A DNA stretch of 43,786 bases, taken from an uncultured Pseudomonadota bacterium. Its GTDB lineage: Bacteria; Pseudomonadota; Gammaproteobacteria; Methylococcales; Methylomonadaceae. The notes under the pieces were generated by a model. It saw only the letters and a program-made list of their open reading frames with translations. It was not told the DNA's origin and searched no databases. The position numbers and the translations under genes are program-made. This document shows positions 8,291 through 18,124 of this stretch, in pieces. The stretch is from the NCBI GenBank assembly GCA_903876445.1, contig CAIQZX010000045.1, positions 1 to 43,786 on the forward strand. The letters run 5' to 3'. Numbering within the stretch: position 1 is the first letter of the stretch; each line of letters opens with the position of its first letter.

Positions 8291-8863
8291 ATGCCAAAAA
8301 TCATTCTCGCGTCGGCTTCACCACGCCGCCAAGAACTACTTAACCAAATCAACATTCGCCATGAAATCCAAATTGTAGAGATAGATGAATCACCGTTACA
8401 AAACGAATTACCTGCAAATTATGTACAACGTTTAGCGGCAGAAAAAGCCACTACTTGCATGAATAAATTTAAATCAAATCTCCCCATTCTTACCGCTGAC
8501 ACTGCCGTTGTTTTAGGCGACAAAATCATGGGGAAACCAAAAAGTAAAAATGATGCTTGCGATATGCTGCGCGAATTATCGGGGAATACGCATCAAGTTT
8601 TCACCGCCATCGCCTTATTTGGGAAAAATTCCAATTCTGCACTCAGCATCACGGATGTAACATTCCGAACACTTTCAGAAAACGAAATACTTGCCTATTG
8701 GGACAGTGGCGATCCATTAGACAAGGCAGGAAGTTATGCCATTCAAGGACTTGGTAGTGTCTTTATTGAACGAATTAACGGCAGCTTTTCCGGTGTGATG
8801 GGTTTGCCACTATTTGAAACGGCACAATTGCTCGCCTTAGAAGGCATAGAGGTTATTTTATGA
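8291..8863 (+). CDS. maf: Maf-family nucleoside triphosphate pyrophosphatase
   Basis: A 190-residue Maf/HAM1-fold house-cleaning pyrophosphatase that hydrolyses non-canonical or excess nucleoside triphosphates to monophosphates in the cytoplasm. It shows the N-terminal SASPRRQELL motif, the TADTAVVLGDKIMGKP block with the catalytic acid residues, and the C-terminal GSFSGVMGLPLFET block. These point to the YhdE (dTTP/UTP) subgroup more than the YceF (m7GTP) subgroup. AGGG lies upstream of the ATG. The stop overlaps the start of rng (ATGA), so the two are translated in tandem; maf-rng is a conserved pair in proteobacteria. Confidence 0.93.
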   Translation: MPKIILASASPRRQELLNQINIRHEIQIVEIDESPLQNELPANYVQRLAAEKATTCMNKFKSNLPILTADTAVVLGDKIMGKPKSKNDACDMLRELSGNTHQVFTAIALFGKNSNSALSITDVTFRTLSENEILAYWDSGDPLDKAGSYAIQGLGSVFIERINGSFSGVMGLPLFETAQLLALEGIEVIL

Positions 8864-10314
8864 GTGAAGAAATTTTAATTAACGTTACACCACCTGAAAC
8901 GCGCGTTGCTGTTATCGAAAATGGCGTTTTACAAGAGTTAATTATCGAGCGAAGTTGCAAAATTGGTTTGGTTGGAAACATTTATAAGGGGCAAGTTTGC
9001 CGTGTTTTACCTGGAATGCAGGCGGCATTTATTGATATTGGCTTGCCAAGAACGGCCTTTTTACATTTATCTGATTTATGTTCAAAAGAATTAGAAAAAA
9101 AAGGCTCTGCAAATATCGAACATTATTTACATGAAGGTCAGCATATTATTGTGCAAGTTTTTAAAGATCCACTTGGTACAAAAGGCGCACGTTTAACCAC
9201 CGATATTTCAATTCCTTCACGCTTCCAAGTTTATATGCCTTATTCAAATAATGTTGGTGTTTCACAACGTATTGAATGCGGTGAAGAGCGTGTGCGCTTA
9301 AAAAATTGTCTCGAAAAATTCAAAAAAGAAAACGAATGCGGCGGATTTATCGCTCGCACAGCAGCAGAATGTGTTGAAGATGCTGTGTTAATGGCTGATA
9401 TGGAATTTTTATTAAAATTATGGGAATCAATTCGTACAAAAATTGCCACCGCTGCGCCCAAACAATTTATTCACAAAGATTTACCTTTGAGTGTTCGTAC
9501 ATTGCGTGATTTATATCGTGAAGGCATTGAACGAATTCGTGTTGATTCGAAAGAAACTTATCATCGATTAGTCGAATTTGCTGAAATTTTTGCACCCGAA
9601 ATTGTTCCTGTTATAGAACATTACACAGGCGAATGCCCTGTTTTTGATATTTACAGCGTCGAAGATGAACTTGAAAAAGCCTTAGCCAGAAAAGTAAAAC
9701 TCAAATCCGGCGGGCATTTAGTGTTTGATCAAACAGAATCAATGACCACGGTTGATGTGAATACTGGGGGTTATGTCGGTGGGCGGAATTTAGAAGAAAC
9801 GATTTTTAAAACGAATTTAGAAGCCGCTCAAGCGATTGCAAGACAGTTGCGTTTGCGAAATTTAGGGGGGATTATCATTATCGATTTTATCGATATGAAA
9901 GGTGAAGAACACAAACAACAAGTGTTACAAGCCTTTGAACGGCATTTAGAAAAAGATCGGGCAAAATCAAAAATCACCGAAGTATCAATTTTAGGATTGG
10001 TCGAAATGACGCGCAAACGCACCCGTGAAAGTTTAGAGCATATTTTATGTGAACCTTGCTCTGCATGTGGTGGAAGAGGCGTTTTGAAAACAGCAGAATC
10101 CGTTTGTTTGGAAATTTTCCGTGAAATTATTCGTGAAGTTAGACAATATAAAGTTCAACAAATTTTAGTTTTAGCATCTAACGAAGTGGCTGAAATGTTA
10201 CTTGATGAAAAAGCCGATATGCTTACCGAATTAGAAGCATTTTTGAATGTACAAATTAAATTTCGTTCTGAATCGGGCTATAACCAAGAACAATATGACG
10301 TGGTTTTATTATAA
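8860..10314 (+). CDS. rng: Ribonuclease G
   Basis: A 484-residue RNase E/G family endoribonuclease; E. coli RNase G has 489 residues. It has an N-terminal S1-like RNA-binding domain (residues about 35-125, GNIYKGQVCRVLPGMQAAF), the catalytic block with the metal-binding aspartates in TVDVNTGGYVGGRN and IIIDFIDMK, and the Zn-link cysteines near the C-terminus (EPCSACGGRG). It lacks the long disordered C-terminal scaffold of RNase E, so RNase G is the right call. It matures the 16S rRNA 5' end and degrades some mRNAs. The start overlaps the maf stop. Confidence 0.95.
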   Translation: MSEEILINVTPPETRVAVIENGVLQELIIERSCKIGLVGNIYKGQVCRVLPGMQAAFIDIGLPRTAFLHLSDLCSKELEKKGSANIEHYLHEGQHIIVQVFKDPLGTKGARLTTDISIPSRFQVYMPYSNNVGVSQRIECGEERVRLKNCLEKFKKENECGGFIARTAAECVEDAVLMADMEFLLKLWESIRTKIATAAPKQFIHKDLPLSVRTLRDLYREGIERIRVDSKETYHRLVEFAEIFAPEIVPVIEHYTGECPVFDIYSVEDELEKALARKVKLKSGGHLVFDQTESMTTVDVNTGGYVGGRNLEETIFKTNLEAAQAIARQLRLRNLGGIIIIDFIDMKGEEHKQQVLQAFERHLEKDRAKSKITEVSILGLVEMTRKRTRESLEHILCEPCSACGGRGVLKTAESVCLEIFREIIREVRQYKVQQILVLASNEVAEMLLDEKADMLTELEAFLNVQIKFRSESGYNQEQYDVVLL

Positions 10315-10322
10315 TTTTAAAA

Positions 10323-10354
10323 TTTCCGCATCTTCCTGTTGAACGATGCGGAAA
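10323..10354. terminator. Hairpin between convergent rng and pgeF
   Basis: The arms TTTCCGCATC (10323-10332) and GATGCGGAAA (10345-10354) are perfectly complementary over 10 bases with a 12-base loop. The minus strand continues with ATTTTAAAATT, so it could end the rluD-pgeF transcript. On the plus strand the following run is mostly A. Confidence 0.5.
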
Positions 10355-10380
10355 AACGTGACACTACTTTTCTAAATTTT

Positions 10381-11115
10381 TTAATCTCGCCAGATTAAAG
10401 CTGCCATTCGACCAGTTTGTTTTTCTCGGCGATAAGAATAAAACTTTTCAGCTTCTGTTACGGTACAAAATTCACCACCATAAATTTCTGTAATGCCTAA
10501 AAAATTTAATTCAATTCGCGCTAATTGATAAATATCTGCGAGCCAATGCGAACCATTTTTTTTGAAGGCAACTAAATAATCTTGCGATTTTTTCAAAAAA
10601 ACATCGCGTACATCGTCACCCACTTCAAAACATTCAGCACCAATTGCAGCACCTAACCAAGCAATTAAATCTTTTGTTTTTAATGCGGCGACCGTATTTG
10701 AAATAATGTTTTTTTCTAAACCGCGCCATCCAGCGTGAATTGCGGCGATTTGCGTACCATCTTTTGAACATATCAAAATTGGTAAACAATCTGCTGTCAT
10801 TACCGCACAAACCACATTTTTTTGATTTGAAAAACTCGCATCGGCTTTCGGCAAAATCAAATTTGTAGACGCTTCGATAACGGTGTTGCTATGAATTTGA
10901 TTCAGCCAAAACGGTTCATTTAGCAAAGATAATTCTGTTTTGAGCAACCGCCGATTTTCTAAAACGACTTTCAAATCATCGTCAACGTGCGTCGCTAAAT
11001 TGAACGTGTTGTAAGGGGATTTACTTACACCACCATTTCGCGTTGTCATAATGGCATGAACATTTGCAGGCGCGTTCCAGGTTGGAAAAATGAAATTATC
11101 GTTCTTCCGCATCAT
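10381..11115 (-). CDS. pgeF: PgeF/YfiH family multicopper-oxidase-fold protein (purine nucleoside phosphorylase / peptidoglycan editing)
   Basis: A 244-residue YfiH/DUF152 family protein. The zinc-binding catalytic triad of the family is visible: His in FNLATHVDD, Cys in MTADCLPIL and His in AAIHAGWRGL. Family members have purine nucleoside phosphorylase/adenosine deaminase activity, and in E. coli PgeF removes mis-incorporated residues from peptidoglycan precursors. The reaction here is inferred from family only. The first of two adjacent ATG codons has AGGA just upstream. The gene overlaps the 3' end of rluD by 20 bases, as often seen in gammaproteobacteria. Confidence 0.9.
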   Translation of the reverse strand: MMRKNDNFIFPTWNAPANVHAIMTTRNGGVSKSPYNTFNLATHVDDDLKVVLENRRLLKTELSLLNEPFWLNQIHSNTVIEASTNLILPKADASFSNQKNVVCAVMTADCLPILICSKDGTQIAAIHAGWRGLEKNIISNTVAALKTKDLIAWLGAAIGAECFEVGDDVRDVFLKKSQDYLVAFKKNGSHWLADIYQLARIELNFLGITEIYGGEFCTVTEAEKFYSYRREKQTGRMAALIWRD

Positions 11116-12046
11116 TTTTTCCTAATGTCGCCAGTAAATTCAACATATCTTCGGGCAACACTTGTTCCCATTCCATATATTCATTTGTTGTTGGATGAAC
11201 CAATCCCAATTTTGCGGCGTGTAAGGCTTGACGTTTGAAATTACGCAAAACAAGCTCCAGTTCTTCGCTACATTTTGCGGGCATTTGAAAACGTCCGCTA
11301 TAAAGTGGGTCGCCAAGTAAAGGAAAACGAATATGCGACATGTGAACGCGGATTTGATGCGTGCGTCCGGTTTCGAGTTTGACTTGAATATGCGTGTGGC
11401 GTTTGAAGCGCGTAATCACACGATAATGTGTGACCGCTTCTTTTCCGTCACGATTTACGGCATAACGCAAACGATCCGTCGGATGTCGGCCAATTGGGTC
11501 GTCAATAGTGCCGCCCGCAATCATACGATTATGTGTAATTGCCTGATATTCGCGATGAATAGTTCTTTCTTGTAATTGTTCAGTCAAATCATTGTGGGCT
11601 TGCAATGTTTTCGCCACCATTAACAATCCGCTCGTATCTTTATCGATTCGATGCACAATGCCCGCGCGTGGCAGCGTTTCCAATTGTGGCGCGTGATGCA
11701 ATAACGCATTTAACAATGTGCCATTCCAATTCCCAATTGCAGGATGGACAACTAATCCAGCAGGTTTGTTCAAAATCAAAATATCATCGTCTTCAAAAAC
11801 AATATCGAGAGGAATATTTTCGGGTTCATAAGTAATAACAATTTCCGGTTCAGCATCCAACGAAATCCATTCGCCGCCTTCTAATTTATCGCGTGGTTTT
11901 AATGTTTCACCATCCACTTGGACGCGACCCGCCTTGACCCATGTTTGTAATTTACTTCGCGAATAATCGCTAAACAATTCGGCCAGTGCAGCATCTAAAC
12001 GCATTCCTGACATTTCATGTGGCACTTCGGTTGTTAATATCGTCAT
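11096..12046 (-). CDS. rluD: 23S rRNA pseudouridine synthase RluD
   Basis: A 316-residue RluA-family pseudouridine synthase; E. coli RluD has 326 residues. It has an N-terminal S4 RNA-binding domain (residues about 15-75) and the catalytic block GIVHRIDKDTSGLLMVAK with the catalytic Asp. RluD modifies U1911, U1915 and U1917 in helix 69 of 23S rRNA. Assignment to RluD over RluC (another member is encoded at 28103-29065) rests on the divergent bamD neighbour and the downstream pgeF, which is the conserved rluD context. Confidence 0.93.
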   Translation of the reverse strand: MTILTTEVPHEMSGMRLDAALAELFSDYSRSKLQTWVKAGRVQVDGETLKPRDKLEGGEWISLDAEPEIVITYEPENIPLDIVFEDDDILILNKPAGLVVHPAIGNWNGTLLNALLHHAPQLETLPRAGIVHRIDKDTSGLLMVAKTLQAHNDLTEQLQERTIHREYQAITHNRMIAGGTIDDPIGRHPTDRLRYAVNRDGKEAVTHYRVITRFKRHTHIQVKLETGRTHQIRVHMSHIRFPLLGDPLYSGRFQMPAKCSEELELVLRNFKRQALHAAKLGLVHPTTNEYMEWEQVLPEDMLNLLATLGKNDAEER

Positions 12047-12145
12047 ATTTTTAATTCACTTGTTGTTAAGTTATACTCGCGCCACTAAATACGCTGATTT
12101 ACAGGCTTTTAATTAGCGCAAATTCATTTCTAAATCTTACAATTT

Positions 12146-12997
12146 ATGCACACCATTCTAATTAAATTTTTAACCGCTTGTTGTTTAATTCTTTCTTTAA
12201 CTGTTTTGACGGGTTGTGAAACATTGAAAAGTTTAGCCGGAAGCGGTGGTTCAACCGATGAGGAAACTTACGCTGGTTGGAATGCGGACAAATTTCGTTC
12301 TGAAGCAAAAACGATGTTAGAAGCGAGCAATTACGATAAAGCAACCAAACTTTATGAAGCGTTAGAAGCGCGTTATCCTTTTGATAATGCCGCACCACAA
12401 ACGTTGATTGATAGTGCTTATGCGTATTATAAAAACAATGATGCTGAAGCCGCTATTTCGACAGCTGATCGTTTTATTAAAACCTATCCGCGTGATAATC
12501 ATGTTGATTATGCTTATTACTTGAAAGGTTTAGTAAATTACAATCGCGGAATTACGTTTGTAGACCGTTTTTTACCGACTGATACATCACAACGCGATCA
12601 AGTTTATGCTAACGATGCCTTGGAAAACTTTGCAGAATTGATGCGACGTTATCCAAAAAGCCACTACATTGCAGATGCTCAACAACGTAGCGTGGCAATC
12701 AAAAATAATTTGGCGATGCACGAAATCAACATTTCTCGTTATTACATGAAACGCAATGCTTATATTGCAGCGGTGAATCGCGCTAAAACGGTGATGGAAA
12801 AGTATCCGCGTTCAATTGCAGTACCCTTTGCATTAGAAATTTTACAAGAATCCTATACACAATTAAATATGACGGATTTGGCTGCCGACGCAAAACGAGT
12901 TTATGATCAAAATTACCCAAATGGCGCACCTGTTCAAGAAAACAGCGGTGCGACAATTTCTCATCAAGTTTGGGATTTTATTGGTTTAGATAAGTAA
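12146..12997 (+). CDS. bamD: Outer membrane assembly lipoprotein BamD
   Basis: A 283-residue BamD/ComL/YfiO lipoprotein. A signal peptide ends in the lipobox LTGC (Cys24), followed by TPR-type helical repeats over about residues 45-250 (AKTMLEASNYDKATKLYEAL, IADAQQRSVAIKNNLAMHEI). It is an essential part of the BAM complex that inserts beta-barrel proteins into the outer membrane, acting on the periplasmic side. It is divergent from rluD, the usual arrangement. The C-terminus is slightly longer than in E. coli (245 residues), ending in a short polar extension. Confidence 0.94.
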   Translation: MHTILIKFLTACCLILSLTVLTGCETLKSLAGSGGSTDEETYAGWNADKFRSEAKTMLEASNYDKATKLYEALEARYPFDNAAPQTLIDSAYAYYKNNDAEAAISTADRFIKTYPRDNHVDYAYYLKGLVNYNRGITFVDRFLPTDTSQRDQVYANDALENFAELMRRYPKSHYIADAQQRSVAIKNNLAMHEINISRYYMKRNAYIAAVNRAKTVMEKYPRSIAVPFALEILQESYTQLNMTDLAADAKRVYDQNYPNGAPVQENSGATISHQVWDFIGLDK

Positions 12998-13027
12998 AGC
13001 ACCGGAAAAACCAACTTATTCAGATAT

Positions 13028-14902
13028 TTATTGAGCTGGCGTTGAAGGCAAATTAATTTCAACGTCTGCTTTTTCTTCTAACGTGTTAATTAGCGCGTTA
13101 AATTCGCTGTCACCAATCGCTTTGGAAATGTTTTTCTTTGCCATTTCTGTTCGTTTTTTATCGTCTTCGCTAATGACACCATCTTGAACTTTCGTTAGAT
13201 TTACAACAACTTGTTCATGCGTGGGCAAAGCTACTGAAAAAACGGTTGGTTTATCTGTAATAGGTTTTGCAGCTTTAAAAATAGCTTCATTTAACACAAC
13301 ATTAAAGTCTTTTTTCATTCGTGTTAAACCTGCCGCTTTTTGTATTGGAAATTTATATTCGGTTGCAATTTTTTCAAATACCTCGCCCGCTAACAGCTTC
13401 GATTTAATGGTTTTTGCCGTTTCGATAACATGTTGTTGAGCTTGTTCAGCTTGAACCGCTTTAATCACATTTTCTTTTACATCAGCTAAAGGTTTATTTT
13501 CGGCGGCTTTGTGTTCAAGTAACCGTAAAACCACTAAATGATCGGTGCTAACTTCAATAGGCGTGCTATTTGTGCCTTGTAACACTTCGTCACTAAATGC
13601 CACGCTACGAACTTTCTCATCAGCAAAAATACCTTCGCCTTGTGCTTGCGTGAACAAGCTGGTTTTTTTAATCGTTAAATTAAGCTGATTTGCCGCAGCT
13701 TGTAAATTATCTGAATTTTGATAACTGATTTCAGTTAACGATTCACCTTGTTGATAAAATAAATTTTCAGCTTGGGATTTTTGGTAGGCTTTTGCGACTT
13801 CCGCTTTGACGCTTTCGAAAGGTTTAATTTCAGCGGGTTTTAATTCCGTCACTTTAATTAAGTGATAACCAAATGGTGATTTAACTGGTACAGAAACTTC
13901 ACCTTGTTTTAAAGCCATTGCGGCATTATCAAAGTCTTTTTCCATTACACCAGCATTAAATAAACCTAAATCGCCACCATTTTTGCCAGTTAATTTATCT
14001 TCTGATAATTCGTTCGCCACAACAGAAAAATCTTTAGTTGTTAAAGCAGTTTTGGCATTATTTGCTTTTTCTAAAGCTGTTTTTTCATCTTGTTTATCGT
14101 TGATTTCGAAAAGAATGTGACTAATTTTGCGCCGTTCTGGTGTGCTGTATTGAGCGGATTGCTCATCGTAAAAAGCCTTAACTTTTTCGTCTGTCACCTC
14201 AATCGTTTTTGCTAAATCTTCTAATGTGAGTTCGATATATTCAACCGATACTTGTTCAGGCAATTGGTATTGTGTTTGATGAGCTTGATAATAAGCGTTA
14301 ACTGTATCGTCACTAGGTGTTTCAGTTATTGCTATGACAGGGATCGTCACATATTCAACATCACGTTGTTGATTTTGGATTTTAAATACACGCTCCAAAT
14401 CGTAAGGCGTGACAAAACTGCTATTTAAAATACTTTGTTGAAATTGCTCCATTACCAATGCGTTTTTAATTTGACTGACGAATTCGTTAGAAGACATTCG
14501 TTGTGATGATAAGAGTTGTTTATATTTTGTTTCATCGAATTTAGCGTCTGTTTGAAAATACGGTAATGTGTGAACAAAATCGCGAATCGTATCATCCGTA
14601 ATTGTTAAACCTTTCGCATGAACGTATTGTAAAAGCACTTCGTCTTTGATGAGTTTACTTAAAGCTTGTGACTTAATGGTCGCTTCATCAACAGCTAAAC
14701 CACCTAAACTTTGCTGATATTTCTCATAGGCTTTATTGACATCACGTTGGAAAAAATCTTTTTTACCTACGGATGCGACGGGAGCTTCCTGTCCATCGTT
14801 GATATAGTTATTAATTCCCCATAAAACAAATGGGACGCAAATGACGGTAAGAATAACGCCTGCAAAAGCACCTTGGGATTTTTCTCTAATTTTTGTCAGC
14901 AT
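13028..14902 (-). CDS. ppiD: PpiD periplasmic folding chaperone (SurA-N / parvulin domains)
   Basis: A 624-residue PpiD homologue, the same size as E. coli PpiD (623). It has an N-terminal inner-membrane anchor (residues about 15-33, FAGVILTVICVPFVLWGI), a SurA N-like chaperone domain (about 35-200), and a parvulin domain (about 260-360, ERRKISHILFEI through GGDLGLFNAGVMEKDF and SPFGYHLIKV). It helps fold proteins leaving the Sec translocon in the periplasm. GAGGT lies ahead of the ATG. It follows hupB and the tRNA pair, conserved gammaproteobacterial order, but a strong terminator separates it from the tRNAs. Confidence 0.94.
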   Translation of the reverse strand: MLTKIREKSQGAFAGVILTVICVPFVLWGINNYINDGQEAPVASVGKKDFFQRDVNKAYEKYQQSLGGLAVDEATIKSQALSKLIKDEVLLQYVHAKGLTITDDTIRDFVHTLPYFQTDAKFDETKYKQLLSSQRMSSNEFVSQIKNALVMEQFQQSILNSSFVTPYDLERVFKIQNQQRDVEYVTIPVIAITETPSDDTVNAYYQAHQTQYQLPEQVSVEYIELTLEDLAKTIEVTDEKVKAFYDEQSAQYSTPERRKISHILFEINDKQDEKTALEKANNAKTALTTKDFSVVANELSEDKLTGKNGGDLGLFNAGVMEKDFDNAAMALKQGEVSVPVKSPFGYHLIKVTELKPAEIKPFESVKAEVAKAYQKSQAENLFYQQGESLTEISYQNSDNLQAAANQLNLTIKKTSLFTQAQGEGIFADEKVRSVAFSDEVLQGTNSTPIEVSTDHLVVLRLLEHKAAENKPLADVKENVIKAVQAEQAQQHVIETAKTIKSKLLAGEVFEKIATEYKFPIQKAAGLTRMKKDFNVVLNEAIFKAAKPITDKPTVFSVALPTHEQVVVNLTKVQDGVISEDDKKRTEMAKKNISKAIGDSEFNALINTLEEKADVEINLPSTPAQ

Positions 14903-14938
14903 ATGGCTACCTCGAAAAACGCATTGTTAGTAAGCAAA

Positions 14939-14972
14939 AAAAAACCTCGAACCAAAAGGTTCGAGGTTTTCT
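14939..14972 (-). terminator. Rho-independent terminator of the tRNA transcript
   Basis: A perfect stem AAAACCTCGAACC / GGTTCGAGGTTTT with a loop of about four bases. On the minus strand it is followed by a run of about nine T residues. It directly follows the 3' end of tRNA-Asp and separates the tRNA unit from ppiD. Confidence 0.9.
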
Positions 14973-14980
14973 TAGTTATT

Positions 14981-15057
14981 TGGCGAAGCGGACGGGACTC
15001 GAACCCGCGACCACCGGCGTGACAGGCCGGTATTCTAACCAACTGAACTACCACTCC
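14981..15057 (-). tRNA. tRNA-Asp (anticodon GTC)
   Basis: A 77-nucleotide cloverleaf on the minus strand starting GGAGTGG, with anticodon loop CTGTCAC (anticodon GTC) and T-loop GGTTCGAGTCC. The acceptor 3' strand is CCGCTTC, with discriminator G and encoded CCA. G2-U71 is the only wobble in the acceptor stem. Confidence 0.96.
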
Positions 15058-15064
15058 AAAGTCG

Positions 15065-15140
15065 TGGTGGGTGCTGAGGGGTTCGAACCCCCGACCCTCG
15101 CCTTGTAAGGGCGATGCTCTCCCAGCTGAGCTAAGCACCC
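15065..15140 (-). tRNA. tRNA-Val (anticodon TAC)
   Basis: A 76-nucleotide cloverleaf on the minus strand starting GGGTGCT, with D-arm GCTCAGCTGGGAGAGC, anticodon loop CTTACAA (anticodon TAC) and T-arm GGGTTCGAACCC. The acceptor end is AGCACCC followed by ACCA. It lies seven bases upstream of tRNA-Asp and is probably co-transcribed with it, possibly also with hupB. Confidence 0.96.
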
Positions 15141-15153
15141 GACTTGATAAGAA

Positions 15154-15432
15154 CTAGTTTACAGCATCTTTTAATGATTTACCAGCTTTAAATGTAGGAG
15201 TTTTTGCTGCTTTGATTGTAATTTCCTCTCCAGACTGCGGATTACGCCCTTTTCGCTCTGCTCTCTCCTTCACAGAAAACGTTCCAAAACCCACTAAAGC
15301 GACCGCATCGTTTGCGCCTAATGCTTTTGTAATTGCCGCAATAAAACAATTCAATGCACGTTCCGCATCTGCTTTTGTTAATTTTGTTTCAGATTCTGCA
15401 ACCATTGCACTGATCAATTCCGATTTATTCAT
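15154..15432 (-). CDS. hupB: DNA-binding protein HU (beta type)
   Basis: A 92-residue HU/IHF-family histone-like protein, starting [11 protein letters not shown]. It has the beta-arm signature [19 protein letters not shown] and a basic C-terminus. The dimer bends and compacts DNA without sequence specificity. Placement directly after lon and before tRNA genes and ppiD identifies it as the HupB-type gene. A strong AGGGGG ribosome site precedes the ATG. IHF subunits are excluded by the context and the C-terminal sequence. Confidence 0.95.
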   Translation of the reverse strand: MNKSELISAMVAESETKLTKADAERALNCFIAAITKALGANDAVALVGFGTFSVKERAERKGRNPQSGEEITIKAAKTPTFKAGKSLKDAVN

Positions 15433-15593
15433 TATTCCCCCTAAGGACGTGATTTTTAAATTTTATAGTTAGCAAAATGCCGTATTCTCTCGTTTCCAAC
15501 AACTTGAAACGCTGGTATTTATAACAATGCCCTGCTAATCCTGTCAAGAAAAAAACCGTTACACTCTTTGAATTCTGTGGCTTCCAAAGATTT

Positions 15594-17999
15594 TCAATGC
15601 GCTGTTACGCGCGGTGAATTTTTTTTCGACGATTCAATTTTCGGGGCATCTGTTAAATCAATTGAAATCGATTCGCGCGGAACGGGTTGATATTGCAGTG
15701 CAATTTCTAAAACTTCATCAATCCATCGCACTGGTTTAATAGCTAAATTCTGCTTAATGTTTTCTGGAATTTCAACCAAATCTTTTTCATTATCTTTTGG
15801 AATAATTACTGTCGAAATACCACCACGATGCGCGGCAAGTAGCTTTTCTTTTAAACCTCCAATTGCTAATACTTCACCACGTAATGTAATTTCACCCGTC
15901 ATGGCAACAGAGGCTTTTACAGGAATTTTAGTCAATGCTGACATAATTGCCGTACACATTCCAATTCCTGCACTTGGTCCATCTTTTGGTGTCGCCCCTT
16001 CGGGTACATGAACATGAATATCTTTATTTTGAAACCACTCGTCTTCAATACCAAAAATTTCCGCACGACTACGAACAACTGTCATTGCTGCAGCAATCGA
16101 CTCTTTCATTACGTCACCTAATTTACCAGTAGTCGAATACTTACCTTTCCCGTTAATTACGGCGGTTTCAATTGTTAGCAACTCGCCACCAACCGAAGTC
16201 CATGCTAAACCTGTGACGCAACCAACTTGATCTTTTTCTTCTGCCAAACCGTAGCTATAACGCTGAACACCTAAATAATCATTCAAATTTTTGGTGGTAA
16301 TTTTAACTTTTGTTTTACGCGGTTTGAGTAACAAATCTTTTACAACTTTGCGGCAAATTTTGGAAATATCACGTTCCAAATTTCGTACACCCGCTTCACG
16401 CGAATAATAGCGAATCATGTCGCGTACAGCATCTTCGGAAATGTCGATTTCTTTATCTTTTAGCCCATTTTCTTTGATTTGTTTGGGAATTAAATAACGT
16501 AAAGCAATGTTAATTTTTTCGTCCTCTGTGTAACCTGCTAAACGAATAACTTCCATTCTATCGAGCAATGCGGGTGGAATATCCATACTATTCGCTGTTG
16601 CAACAAACATTACGTCAGACAAATCAAAATCTACATCTAAATAGTGATCAACAAACGCATTATTTTGTTCCGGATCTAACACTTCTAATAACGCTGAAGC
16701 CGGATCACCACGCAAATCTGTTGCCATTTTGTCAATTTCATCGAGTAAAAATAACGGATTTTTTACTTTTACTTTTGATAAATTTTGGATAATTTTACCT
16801 GGCATTGCGCCAATATAAGTGCGACGATGCCCTCGAATTTCTGCTTCATCTCTTACTCCACCTAACGCCATTCGAACATAAGTGCGATTCGTCGCACGGG
16901 CAATTGATTCACCCAAAGAGGTTTTACCCACACCCGGAGGACCAACCAAACATAAAATAGCCCCTTTTAATTTATCAACACGCTGTTGGACTGCGAGGTA
17001 TTCCAAAATACGTTCTTTGACTTTTTCCAAGCCATAATGTTCTTCGTTCAAAATTGCTTCGGCAGCAGCCAGCTCTTTTTGAACTTCCGTTTTTTTATTC
17101 CACGGTACATTCACAAGCCACTCAATATAATTACGAACAACAGCCGATTCTGCGGACATAGAAGACATCAATTTTAACTTTTTTAATTCTTCTAAGGCTT
17201 TTGTTTTTGCTTCTTCAGGTAATCCCGCCTCATCAATTTTTTTAGTTAATAAATCAATTTCGGATGCAGCTTCATCCATTTCGCCCAATTCTTTGTGAAT
17301 AGCTTTGATTTGTTCATTTAAATAGTATTCGCGTTGATTTTTTTCCATTTGTTCTTTTACACGAACTCGAATCCGTTTTTCTGTTTCGAGTAAATCAACT
17401 TCGCCTTCCATGAATGCCATTAACAATTCTAAACGTTTACCAACGTCGAATGTTTCTAAAAGAAGCTGCTTATCAACTACTTTTAAATTCATGTGTGCTG
17501 CCATCGTGTCGGCTAAACGACTTGCATCATCAATTTCGTTCAGTGCATTTAATACCTCGGGAGGAATTTTATTATTGAGTTTGACGTAATTTTCAAACGA
17601 GCTTAGTGCCGTACGTTCTACAATTGCTTTTTCTTTGTCCGGCATATCGTAAGTTTCATCAATCTCTTCGACTTTTGCACAAAGAAAACCATTGTGACGT
17701 TCATAACCATGAACGATACAGCGTTGATCACCTTCCATTAACACCTTTACCGTGCCATCGGGAAGTTTAAGCATTTGTAACATATTTGATAGTGTTCCAA
17801 TCTCATATAAATCTTCGATTTCGGGCGAGTCGATTTCAGCTTCTTTTTGCGCGACAAGCAAAACTTGATTATTGGCTTTGATGGCGTTATTTAGAGCATC
17901 AATAGATTGGTCACGTCCGACAAAAAGTGGAATCACCATGTTTGGATAAACCACCACATCACGCAATGGCAGTACAGGAATAAGCAATAATTCAGTCAT
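15594..17999 (-). CDS. lon: ATP-dependent protease Lon
   Basis: An 801-residue Lon protease. It has an N-terminal substrate domain beginning LLLIPVLPLRDVVVYPNMV, a coiled-coil middle, an AAA+ module with Walker A GPPGVGKTSL at about residue 352 and Walker B FLLDEIDKM, and a C-terminal protease domain. The catalytic dyad is Ser676 (DGPSAGIGM) and Lys719 (GGLKEKLLA). It degrades misfolded and regulatory proteins in the cytoplasm. The start is placed at 17999, where the family N-terminus begins. A further in-frame ATG at 18011 has no ribosome site. hupB follows 161 bases downstream, the usual order. Confidence 0.96.
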   Translation of the reverse strand: MTELLLIPVLPLRDVVVYPNMVIPLFVGRDQSIDALNNAIKANNQVLLVAQKEAEIDSPEIEDLYEIGTLSNMLQMLKLPDGTVKVLMEGDQRCIVHGYERHNGFLCAKVEEIDETYDMPDKEKAIVERTALSSFENYVKLNNKIPPEVLNALNEIDDASRLADTMAAHMNLKVVDKQLLLETFDVGKRLELLMAFMEGEVDLLETEKRIRVRVKEQMEKNQREYYLNEQIKAIHKELGEMDEAASEIDLLTKKIDEAGLPEEAKTKALEELKKLKLMSSMSAESAVVRNYIEWLVNVPWNKKTEVQKELAAAEAILNEEHYGLEKVKERILEYLAVQQRVDKLKGAILCLVGPPGVGKTSLGESIARATNRTYVRMALGGVRDEAEIRGHRRTYIGAMPGKIIQNLSKVKVKNPLFLLDEIDKMATDLRGDPASALLEVLDPEQNNAFVDHYLDVDFDLSDVMFVATANSMDIPPALLDRMEVIRLAGYTEDEKINIALRYLIPKQIKENGLKDKEIDISEDAVRDMIRYYSREAGVRNLERDISKICRKVVKDLLLKPRKTKVKITTKNLNDYLGVQRYSYGLAEEKDQVGCVTGLAWTSVGGELLTIETAVINGKGKYSTTGKLGDVMKESIAAAMTVVRSRAEIFGIEDEWFQNKDIHVHVPEGATPKDGPSAGIGMCTAIMSALTKIPVKASVAMTGEITLRGEVLAIGGLKEKLLAAHRGGISTVIIPKDNEKDLVEIPENIKQNLAIKPVRWIDEVLEIALQYQPVPRESISIDLTDAPKIESSKKNSPRVTAH

Positions 18000-18124
18000 A
18001 AAATTTACCATAAAATGAAAGTTAAGAAACGGTTAAAACTATGGGGCAAGGTTATACGAAAAACAAGTCATTGATTGTTATACTGTCAGGACTAATTTTA
18101 ATCAACAAGATTGTCGTAATCATT